From JAOUEA01 sp035711865 (GTDB taxonomy: Bacteria > Actinomycetota > UBA4738 > HRBIN12): a DNA stretch of 8,326 nucleotides. A program made the position numbers and the translations under genes. The DNA lies in assembly GCA_035711865.1 (NCBI GenBank), contig DASTBT010000114.1, positions 1 through 8,326 on the forward strand, in the 5' to 3' direction. Below, piece after piece: positions 1-5,386 of the stretch (its first letter is position 1; every line of letters begins with the position of its first letter). The notes under the pieces are model-generated. The model had not been told where the DNA came from, did not search any database, and worked only from the letters and a program-made list of their open reading frames with translations.

Positions 1-139
1 GCGCGGGGTGGGCATCTACACCCATGCCGACCCCGTCCATCGCCCGCCCGAGATCTACGGCGGCACGACGACCGTGGTCTCCGGGCCCGACCACCCCTCG
101 ACGCTGCTGCTTCCCGTGATCCCGGAACGAGCGCCCTGA
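1..139 (+). CDS. C-terminal fragment of an unrecognised protein
   Basis: An open frame enters from the left edge (first full codon at 2) and ends at TGA 137-139, giving 45 visible residues. The fragment begins RGVGIYTHADPVHRPPEIYG and ends with a hydrophobic stretch (TLLLPVI) and a short polar tail. Codons show the strong third-position G/C bias of the neighbouring genes, which supports real coding. The piece is too short to assign a family, and I do not recognise it. The His, Asp and Glu residues (THADPVHRPPE) could belong to a metal-dependent hydrolase, but that is a guess. It runs in the same direction as the transporter genes. The 143-base gap and the palindromes that follow suggest the operon starts after it rather than including it. 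Confidence 0.6.
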   Translation, partial: RGVGIYTHADPVHRPPEIYGGTTTVVSGPDHPSTLLLPVIPERAP

Positions 140-167
140 GCTCCCTCCATCGTCGCCGAGGAACTCG

Positions 168-179
168 TTCGACGTCGAA
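168..179. promoter_or_regulatory. Perfect 12-bp palindrome, candidate operator
   Basis: TTCGACGTCGAA reads identically on both strands. It lies about 115 bases before the binding-protein start, just upstream of the weak -35-like TTGCCT at 191. A related site, TTCG-GGT-CGAA, occurs at 226-236 and shares the right half GTCGAA. A dyad of this size in front of a transport operon is typical of a dimeric repressor or activator site (GntR, LacI or TetR type). No regulator gene is present in the window, and the assignment is inference. Confidence 0.4.
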
Positions 180-225
180 TCAAATGAGGATTGCCTTGCG
201 CCCCATGGAGCCATGCGCATAGCGT

Positions 226-236
226 TTCGGGTCGAA
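226..236. promoter_or_regulatory. Second, imperfect TTCG/CGAA dyad
   Basis: TTCGGGTCGAA has 4-bp inverted arms (TTCG at 226-229 and CGAA at 233-236) around GGT, and it matches the right half of the palindrome at 168-179. The centres of the two sites are about 57-58 bases apart, roughly 5.5 helical turns. It could be a second binding site for the same regulator. The shorter arms make chance occurrence more likely. Confidence 0.25.
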
Positions 237-266
237 GGTGTCATGGCCGAATGGCTTTCGACGCTT

Positions 267-275
267 GGAAGGGGG
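267..275 (+). promoter_or_regulatory. Ribosome binding site deciding the start of the binding protein
   Basis: GGAAGGGGG ends 7 bases before the ATG at 283. The alternative in-frame GTG at 238 has only GAAGG directly abutting it, which is too close to serve. This favours initiation at 283 and shortens the product by 15 residues. Confidence 0.65.
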
Positions 276-282
276 CCGCACG

Positions 283-2037
283 ATGGCAATGATCCGGCGT
301 GGACGTCGCTTCGCCTCGGTCGAGGGGGAGGAGGGAGAGCGGCGCCCCCGGGTTCTCGCACGTCGGCCCGGCCTCGCTGCCGCGGTGCTGGCGTTCGCCC
401 TGATCGCGCAGGCCTGCACCGGCGCGGCCACCCCCGAAGAAGAGGGGGGAGACGAGGACGGCGGCGGCACCTCGGAGGTCAAGAACCCCGGCGTCTTCGT
501 GCACTCCCTCGGTGGCGAGCCGGAGACGCTCGATCCGGCCGCCTCGACCGACGGCGGGTTCGGCAACCGCGCGATCATCCAGATGTACGACTTCCTCGTG
601 GACCTGCCCCCCGACAGCGCGGTGCCCGTGCCGATGATCGCCACCGAGGTGCCGACCCAGGAGAACGGCCTCGTCTCCGACGATGGCCTCACGTACACGT
701 TCCCGATACGAGAGGGCGTGACCTTCCATGACGGCACGGATCTCACGGCCGACGACGTGAAGTACTCGTGGGACCGGGTGGTGGAGATGGATCTGCCGGA
801 GGGTCAGGCATCCCGACTCACCGACATCATCGAGGAGACACGGGTCGTCGATGACTTCACCTTCGAGGTGACGCTGCAGCAACCCGCCGCGTACTTCATG
901 ACGACCGTCGTGTACTCGCCGCCGGCCGCGATCGTGAGCCAGGACGCCGTCGAGGCGAACGGGGGCGTGGTCGCCGGCGAGCCGAACGAGTACATGACGA
1001 CCAACGAGGCAGGAAGCGGCCCGTACATCCTCGAGGAGTGGGAGCGCGGCGAACGCCTGCACTTCGTGAAGTACGAGGACTACTGGAACGGCGCCCCCGC
1101 GCTCGACGCGCGGTGGGAGGTGGTCGATGACGAGAGCGTGATCGTCGTCGGCATGCAGGCGGGCGACTTCGACCTCGTCGAACCGACCCCCCAATACGTG
1201 GCGCAGCTCCAGGACAGCGACAACGTCTGCTTCGATGAGTCGGGCTTCTTGCTCGAGCCTCTCCACCTGTCCTACAACCTCAACATCGACCCCGACCTGC
1301 TCCCGAACTCGGATACGATCCCGCCCGACTTCTTCTACGACTCGCGGGTGCGCCGAGCCTTCAATCTCGCGTTCGACTACGACGCGATGGTGAACGCCGG
1401 CCTCGAAGGGTTCGGAGCGTCGGGCACCTATCTGCCCCCGGGCGTGCTCGGGTGGTCGGAGGACGCACCGAAGTACGAGCAGGATCTCGCCGAGAGCGAG
1501 CGGCTCTTCCGTGAGAGCGGCTGGTGGGATCGCGGGTTCGAGGTGTCGGTCCTGGTCGAGGAGGCCAACCCGACGTTCCTGCCGGTCGGCCTGATCCTGA
1601 AGGACAACATCGAGGCGATGAACCCGAACTTCCGGGTGAACGTGCTGCAGGTCGCCGAGACACAGTTCGACGAAGCGCACGGTCAGACGCCGTTCCCCTA
1701 CGCGATGTGGATCAAGAACGCCGACCCGTTCACCGACCCGCATCAGTTCATGCAGACGTACTTTCATCCCGACGGCGAATGGGGCGAGCGCCTCGGGTAC
1801 CGCAACGGCATGGAGAACCCCGACGCCCTGGCCGATGTGATCGACCGAGCCGCGGCATCCACCGACGCCGAGGAGCGCGAGGCGCTGTACGGCGAGGCGC
1901 TGCAGATGATCTACGACGACCCGATGTGGCTCTGGGCCGCGGACGAGAAGAATGTGCAGATCTACCAATGCTGGGTGCAGGACTTCGTCTACAACCCATT
2001 GTGGATCATGCCGAGGTGGGTGTTCTACGACAAGTAA
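283..2037 (+). CDS. ABC transporter substrate-binding lipoprotein, family 5 (peptide/nickel type)
   Basis: This is the extracytoplasmic solute receptor of the importer encoded downstream. It is 584 residues from ATG 283, a usual length for SBP_bac_5 (DppA/OppA) proteins. It has a long basic N-terminal segment (about residues 1-30), a hydrophobic stretch at 31-44 and a probable lipidated Cys45 in the context AQAC, a rather loose lipobox. An acidic, glycine-rich linker follows (about 46-65). Family hallmarks are GGEPETLDPAAS (77-88), YTFPIREGVTFHDG (138-151) followed by LTADDVKYSW, GSGPYILEEW (244-253), and a C-terminal segment with DPFTDPHQF and a tryptophan-rich end. Cys316 and Cys563 are the only other cysteines and could form a disulfide. 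The mature protein should be anchored outside the membrane and deliver ligand to the two permeases. The family covers peptides, nickel, opines and sugars, and the ligand here cannot be assigned. The in-frame GTG at 238 is a less likely start. Confidence 0.93.
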   Translation: MAMIRRGRRFASVEGEEGERRPRVLARRPGLAAAVLAFALIAQACTGAATPEEEGGDEDGGGTSEVKNPGVFVHSLGGEPETLDPAASTDGGFGNRAIIQMYDFLVDLPPDSAVPVPMIATEVPTQENGLVSDDGLTYTFPIREGVTFHDGTDLTADDVKYSWDRVVEMDLPEGQASRLTDIIEETRVVDDFTFEVTLQQPAAYFMTTVVYSPPAAIVSQDAVEANGGVVAGEPNEYMTTNEAGSGPYILEEWERGERLHFVKYEDYWNGAPALDARWEVVDDESVIVVGMQAGDFDLVEPTPQYVAQLQDSDNVCFDESGFLLEPLHLSYNLNIDPDLLPNSDTIPPDFFYDSRVRRAFNLAFDYDAMVNAGLEGFGASGTYLPPGVLGWSEDAPKYEQDLAESERLFRESGWWDRGFEVSVLVEEANPTFLPVGLILKDNIEAMNPNFRVNVLQVAETQFDEAHGQTPFPYAMWIKNADPFTDPHQFMQTYFHPDGEWGERLGYRNGMENPDALADVIDRAAASTDAEEREALYGEALQMIYDDPMWLWAADEKNVQIYQCWVQDFVYNPLWIMPRWVFYDK

Positions 2038-2038
2038 T

Positions 2039-2066
2039 CCACGGTCTCCGACGATCGGAACCGTGG
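2039..2066 (+). promoter_or_regulatory. Intercistronic hairpin after the binding-protein gene
   Basis: CCACGGT (2039-2045) pairs perfectly with ACCGTGG (2060-2066). After a bulged C at 2046, TCCG (2047-2050) pairs with CGGA (2056-2059), leaving a 5-base loop. The stem starts one base after the TAA stop, and no T-tract follows. In Dpp/Opp-type operons such structures commonly protect the upstream mRNA from 3' exonucleases or partly terminate transcription, so that binding protein exceeds permease. That role is inferred here. The 3' arm shares its last GG with the GGGAGG ribosome binding site of permease 1 (2065-2070), so folding may also limit permease translation. Confidence 0.6.
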
Positions 2067-2070
2067 GAGG
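2065..2070 (+). promoter_or_regulatory. Shine-Dalgarno sequence of permease 1, overlapping the hairpin
   Basis: GGGAGG is the best purine tract before ATG 2085, but the 14-base spacing is longer than ideal. Its first two bases lie in the 3' arm of the hairpin at 2039-2066. Weak spacing and partial occlusion would both lower permease output relative to the binding protein. Confidence 0.45.
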
Positions 2071-2084
2071 ATTGAGCGAGCGCG

Positions 2085-3101
2085 ATGCAGGTTCGTGAGT
2101 ATGTCGTTCGACGCTTGCTGAAGCTTCCGTTCGTGCTCCTGGCGGTGACGGTCGCGGTGTTCGCGCTCTCGAGGGTCGGCGGATCACCGATCGCGATCTA
2201 TCTCGAGCACGAGATGTCGCCCGATGAGGTTCAGGCTCTCGAGGAGCGCTACGGCGTCGACAAGCCATTGCCGGTGCAATACGTGGCGTGGCTCGGGGGC
2301 GTCGCCCGCGGTGACCTGGGATGGTCGGGAGTCTCGGTCGCGCCCGTCTCCGAGGTGTTGCCCGCACGGTTGGTCGCGACCATGGAGCTGGCGACGCTCG
2401 GCTCGTTCATCGCGATCGCGTTGGGGATCGGCCTCGGCACCTACGCAGGCGCGAGGCGCAATCGCTTCTCCGACCATGTGATCCGTGTGCTCACGGTGAG
2501 CGGTGCGAGCCTGCCTCTGTTCTGGTTCGCGTTGATGATGCTGATCCTGTTCTACCTGATCATCCCGATCGCGCCGCTCGGTCGTTTCGATCCCGACGTC
2601 TATAGCCAGATCACGCACTACACGGGCTTCTACACGATCGATTCGATCCTCAACCTGAACCCCAGCGCCCTCGTCGACGCGATCGTGCACCTGGCCCTGC
2701 CCGCGTTCGTGCTGGGCTTCGAGGGCATGGCCGTCGTCGCGCGCATGATGCGCTCCTCGCTCGTCGAGGAGATGGGTGAGGACTACGTCGACTCGGCCCG
2801 CGCCAAGGGATTGCCCGAGCGACGCGTGATCCGCCGGCACGCCCGGCGCAACGCCCTGATCCCCACGATCACCGTGATCGGGCTCAGCTGGGGAGTGCTC
2901 CTCCAGGGATCGGTCGTCGTCGAGAACGTCTTCCGGTGGCCCGGGCTGGGGCGGTGGGCGACCGAAGGGGTGATCCGCGGCGACCGGGCCACGATCATGG
3001 CGTTCGTGCTCGTGACGGCCGTCGTGTTCCTGGTGGTGAACCTCGTCGTCGACGTGATCTACGCCTACCTGGATCGACGCGTGGTCCTCGGGGCGGGTTG
3101 A
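2085..3101 (+). CDS. ABC transporter permease 1 (DppB/OppB type)
   Basis: This is one of the two membrane subunits forming the translocation path of the importer. It has 338 residues, normal for DppB/OppB. Hydrophobic segments at about 11-29, 99-121, 135-163, 197-219, 262-282 and 301-326 give the six-helix layout of this subfamily. The periplasmic segment after helix 1 contains DEVQALEERYGVDKPLPVQY, a typical OppB/DppB feature. The cytoplasmic EAA loop that docks on the ATPases is clear at about 231-260 (DYVDSARAKGLPERRVI, then RRNALIP). The conserved ENVFRWPGLGRW follows at about 280-291. ATG 2085 begins MQVREYVVRRLL, a classic start for this family. The gene follows the binding-protein gene after 47 bases and is 15 bases from permease 2. 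It should pair with the product of 3117-4046. Confidence 0.95.
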   Translation: MQVREYVVRRLLKLPFVLLAVTVAVFALSRVGGSPIAIYLEHEMSPDEVQALEERYGVDKPLPVQYVAWLGGVARGDLGWSGVSVAPVSEVLPARLVATMELATLGSFIAIALGIGLGTYAGARRNRFSDHVIRVLTVSGASLPLFWFALMMLILFYLIIPIAPLGRFDPDVYSQITHYTGFYTIDSILNLNPSALVDAIVHLALPAFVLGFEGMAVVARMMRSSLVEEMGEDYVDSARAKGLPERRVIRRHARRNALIPTITVIGLSWGVLLQGSVVVENVFRWPGLGRWATEGVIRGDRATIMAFVLVTAVVFLVVNLVVDVIYAYLDRRVVLGAG

Positions 3102-3116
3102 GGCGGTCGGATCGGC

Positions 3117-4046
3117 ATGGCAGACGCGGCGCACGTCGACCACGTATCCCCCCTGGGGGGTCGCTGGCAATCGTTCACGACGAAGGCGCGCCGGATCGGC
3201 GACCTCTCGAAGACCGCGCTCAAGAGCCCGACCACGCTCGCGGGCGCCGTCATCATCGTGATCCTCATCGCGATGGCGATCCTCGCGCCGCTCCTCGTGG
3301 AGGGGAACCGACCCGACCCCTACCAGTTGCCCCGGGATTGGTCCGCGATCAACGTGCCGCCCGGCACACCAGGCCATCCGCTCGGCACGACGTCCGAGGG
3401 CGGCGACGTGCTCTACGGCGTGGTCTGGGGGGCACGCACATCCTTGCGGCTCGCGTTCATCGTGGTCGGCATCACGCTGGTCGTCGGCACGATCATCGGC
3501 AGCATCGCTGGGTTCGTGGGTGGGAAGTGGGACGAGGTCCTGATGCGCGTGGTGGATGTCTTCTTGGCGGTGCCGGAGCTGATCCTCGCGCTCGCGATCG
3601 CCGCGCTGCTCGGTCCGTCCTTCCGGAACATCATCATCGCGATCTCGATCCTCGGATGGCCGCGCTACGCACGGATCATCCGCGGGCAGATCATCCACAC
3701 GAAGGAGAACGAATACGTCGACGCGGCGCACGTGATCGGCGACTCGAAGTTCCGCATCTACCTGAAGGACATCCTTCCGAACACGATCACCCCCGTGGTC
3801 GTGGCCGCAACGCTGCAGATGGGCGCGGTCGTGCTGTTCGCCGCCACCCTGAGCTTCCTCGGGCTCGCCGAGGCGGGGATCGCGGAATGGGGGAACCTCG
3901 TGGGCGAAGGGCAGGCCGGCATCGTCTCCGGGCGGTGGTGGGTCGCCACCTTCGGAGGCCTGATGGTCTTCCTCTGGTCGTTGGGGTTCAACCTGTTCGG
4001 TGACGGGCTACGTGACGTGCTCGACCCCCGGACCGAAGGCCGATGA
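3117..4046 (+). CDS. ABC transporter permease 2 (DppC/OppC type)
   Basis: This is the second membrane subunit, 309 residues, typical of DppC/OppC. A cytoplasmic N-terminal tail of about 40 residues precedes helix 1 (about 41-60). HPLGTTSEGGDVL at 88-100 matches the conserved HPLGTDxxGRDVL motif. Further membrane segments lie at about 112-134, 146-166, 171-180, 223-247 and 276-294. The EAA loop is at about 198-221 (NEYVDAAHVIGDSKFRIYLKD, then ILPN). LSFLGL followed by WGNL (245-261) and the closing NLFGDGLRDVLDPR (292-305) are also family signatures. A GAGGCGG tract at 3100-3106 stands 10 bases before the ATG. The stop overlaps the start of ATPase 1 (ATGA at 4043-4046), implying translational coupling. 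Confidence 0.95.
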   Translation: MADAAHVDHVSPLGGRWQSFTTKARRIGDLSKTALKSPTTLAGAVIIVILIAMAILAPLLVEGNRPDPYQLPRDWSAINVPPGTPGHPLGTTSEGGDVLYGVVWGARTSLRLAFIVVGITLVVGTIIGSIAGFVGGKWDEVLMRVVDVFLAVPELILALAIAALLGPSFRNIIIAISILGWPRYARIIRGQIIHTKENEYVDAAHVIGDSKFRIYLKDILPNTITPVVVAATLQMGAVVLFAATLSFLGLAEAGIAEWGNLVGEGQAGIVSGRWWVATFGGLMVFLWSLGFNLFGDGLRDVLDPRTEGR

Positions 4047-5386
4047 GGAGGTCCCTCGAGGGCACGCCAGGCATGCGCCCATCGTCACCGATGCTGCAGG
4101 ACGAGCCGCCACTCCTGTCGGTGCACGGGCTCAGGGTCCATTTCGACACGAAACGCGGCAGGGTGCACGCGGTCGACGGGATCGACCTCGACATCCGCGA
4201 CGGTGAGACCCTCGGGCTCGTCGGTGAGACCGGCTCCGGGAAGAGCGTCACGGCCCGATCGCTGCTCCGGCTCGTCCCGCAGCCCCCGGGCGTCTTCGCG
4301 GGCGGGGAAGCGCTCTTTCGGCCCAAGATCGAATGCCCGTCCTGCCGATCCGCCGGATGCGCGGAGTGCGATCGGACCGGACGGGTGGGGTCCCCGTGCC
4401 CGGCGTGTCGAGGTGCCGGATGCGAGCGATGCGGCGACACGGGGCGCGAGACGGTCGACCTGCTGAGGATCTCGGAGCGGCACATGCGAACGATCCGCGG
4501 CAACCACATCTCGATGATCTTCCAAGATCCGGGGAAGGCGTTGAACCCGGCGCTCCCGATCCGCGAGCAGATGGCCGAGGTCTTCGCCGAGCACCGGGCG
4601 AACGAGGTGCTTGCCGAGGCGGGGATCGATCCGGGTGCGGCCGGCATGATGCTTCGGCGCGACGCCAAGCTGCGCTCGGGTTTCCTGGAGCGCCGCATGC
4701 TCGCGCTCCCTCCCTACCGGTCTCGGCACCGACGACTGCACGCCGTGATCGACGAGCGGGTGGCGCGAGCCCTCGCCGAGACGCGGATCCCCAACCCCCG
4801 CAAGGTGATGATGCGGTATCCGCACGAGCTCTCGGGCGGCATGAAGCAACGAGTGATGATCGCGCAAGCGCTCGCCGCCAATCCCGAGCTCCTGATCGCC
4901 GACGAACCCACCACGGCGCTCGACGTCACGATCCAGGCACGCATCCTCGACCTCCTCGCCGAGCTGCAGGAACGGCTCCACACCGCGATCCTCTACATCA
5001 GCCACGATCTCTCGCTCGTGCGACGCATCAGCAGCCGCGTCGCCGTGATGTACGCGGGCCAGCTCACCGAGGTCGGATCTCCGGACGAGCTCTTCGCACG
5101 GCCCCTGCACCCCTACACGCGGGGATTGATCGGTGCCGTGCCGACGGCGAGGCACCGGCGCGGCGGCCTCATCGCGATCGAGGGCACGGTCCCGGAGCTC
5201 GTGGAGCCGGAGCCCGCGTGTCGCTTCGCCGGACGATGCCCACACCGTGCCGCCGTCTGCGAGCGACGCGACCCACCGCTCAGTCCCCACGGACCGGGCC
5301 GCTCGGCAGCGTGCTTCCTGTACGAGGATGCGCACGAGCTCGGCGTGGCCGAGGGCGACATGCCGCACGAAGGGTCCGGCCGATGA
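4043..5386 (+). CDS. ABC transporter ATPase 1 (DppD/OppD type) with cysteine-rich insert
   Basis: This is one of two ATP-hydrolysing motor subunits of the importer, cytoplasmic and docked on the permeases. It has 447 residues, about 100 more than usual for DppD (about 330-350). Walker A is GETGSGKS at 61-68, the Q-loop Gln161 (MIFQDP), signature LSGGM at 263-267, Walker B LLIADEPT at 283-290 and the switch His321. The C-terminal oligo_HPY region has HPYTRGL, then Cys393, Cys399, Cys406 and Cys424, the pattern reported to hold a 4Fe-4S cluster in mycobacterial OppD. The extra length is mainly in two places: an eight-cysteine module at 98-130, between Walker A and the Q-loop, and a basic segment at about 186-245 before the signature. 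All catalytic motifs are intact, so the protein should be active. The start at 4043 overlaps the permease stop (ATGA). ATG 4073, with GAGGG 10 bases upstream, is a plausible alternative, because similarity starts only near residue 25. Confidence 0.93.
   Translation: MRRSLEGTPGMRPSSPMLQDEPPLLSVHGLRVHFDTKRGRVHAVDGIDLDIRDGETLGLVGETGSGKSVTARSLLRLVPQPPGVFAGGEALFRPKIECPSCRSAGCAECDRTGRVGSPCPACRGAGCERCGDTGRETVDLLRISERHMRTIRGNHISMIFQDPGKALNPALPIREQMAEVFAEHRANEVLAEAGIDPGAAGMMLRRDAKLRSGFLERRMLALPPYRSRHRRLHAVIDERVARALAETRIPNPRKVMMRYPHELSGGMKQRVMIAQALAANPELLIADEPTTALDVTIQARILDLLAELQERLHTAILYISHDLSLVRRISSRVAVMYAGQLTEVGSPDELFARPLHPYTRGLIGAVPTARHRRGGLIAIEGTVPELVEPEPACRFAGRCPHRAAVCERRDPPLSPHGPGRSAACFLYEDAHELGVAEGDMPHEGSGR
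4334..4432 (+). repeat. Tandem CxxC-x4-CxxC module inside ATPase 1 (DnaJ-like zinc motif)
   Basis: These codons cover residues 98-130 of ATPase 1. Cysteines are at 98, 101, 106, 109, 119, 122, 127 and 130. The two units, CPSCRSAGCAECDRTGR and CPACRGAGCERCGDTGR, are offset by 21 residues and agree at 11 of 17 positions. Their DNA agrees at about 33 of 51 bases. The CxxCxGxG-like pattern resembles the DnaJ cysteine-rich region and should bind two zinc ions. Ordinary DppD proteins pass directly from a short beta-strand segment to the Q-loop here. Metal binding is inferred from the pattern and has not been shown. Confidence 0.8.
5369..5374 (+). promoter_or_regulatory. Ribosome binding site deciding the start of ATPase 2
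   Basis: GAAGGG lies 8 bases before ATG 5383, inside the end of the ATPase 1 gene. The frame stays open far upstream (to 4333), so this site together with the ATGA overlap fixes the true start at 5383. Confidence 0.7.

Larger units (their letters stand above)
140..282 (+). promoter_or_regulatory. Upstream region of the transporter operon
   Basis: This 143-base gap lies between the stop of the left-edge gene and the preferred start of the binding-protein gene. It is the only gap in front of the five transporter genes, so it is the likely promoter region. It is slightly more AT-rich around 178-195 than its surroundings. A possible -35 element is TTGCCT at 191-196, but no convincing -10 box lies at the usual distance (the best is CATAGC around 218-223, which is weak and too far). 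It contains a 12-bp palindrome (168-179), a related broken palindrome (226-236) and a ribosome binding site (267-275). No Rho-independent terminator for the left-edge gene is visible. Confidence 0.4.

Noticed and set aside
257..267. 11-base repeat TTCGACGCTTG shared between 257-267 and 2107-2117
   Set aside because: The second copy encodes VRRLL in permease 1, a normal family N-terminus. The flanks differ, so coincidence is the simplest explanation.
238..282. GTG 238 as the start of the binding protein
   Set aside because: No properly spaced ribosome binding site is present, while GGAAGGGGG stands 7 bases before ATG 283. It would also lengthen an already long signal-peptide region.
241..2367. 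Very long minus-strand open frame (708 codons) opposite the binding-protein gene
   Set aside because: It lies antisense to a clear SBP family 5 gene. Its translation is low-complexity Arg/His/Val/Asp-rich with no recognisable domain. Such mirror frames are expected at this GC content.
2184..3731. Minus-strand open frame (515 codons) opposite both permease genes
   Set aside because: Its composition is almost entirely Asp, His, Arg, Val and Glu, mirroring hydrophobic permease codons. It spans two genuine genes and has no domain signature.
4334..4432. Cysteine-rich segment of ATPase 1 as a frameshift or assembly artefact
   Set aside because: The frame, codon bias and family similarity continue without break on both sides, and the two units are regular repeats. 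A frameshift would not give ordered CxxC spacing.
4085..5368. Minus-strand open frame (427 codons) opposite ATPase 1
   Set aside because: It is a shadow of a gene with complete ABC ATPase motifs, with no family resemblance of its own.
4333..5382. Upstream extension of the ATPase 2 frame by 350 codons
   Set aside because: The extension lies out of frame inside ATPase 1 and reads as Arg/Ala/Pro-rich noise. ATG 5383 has a good ribosome binding site, an ATGA overlap and the correct family N-terminus.
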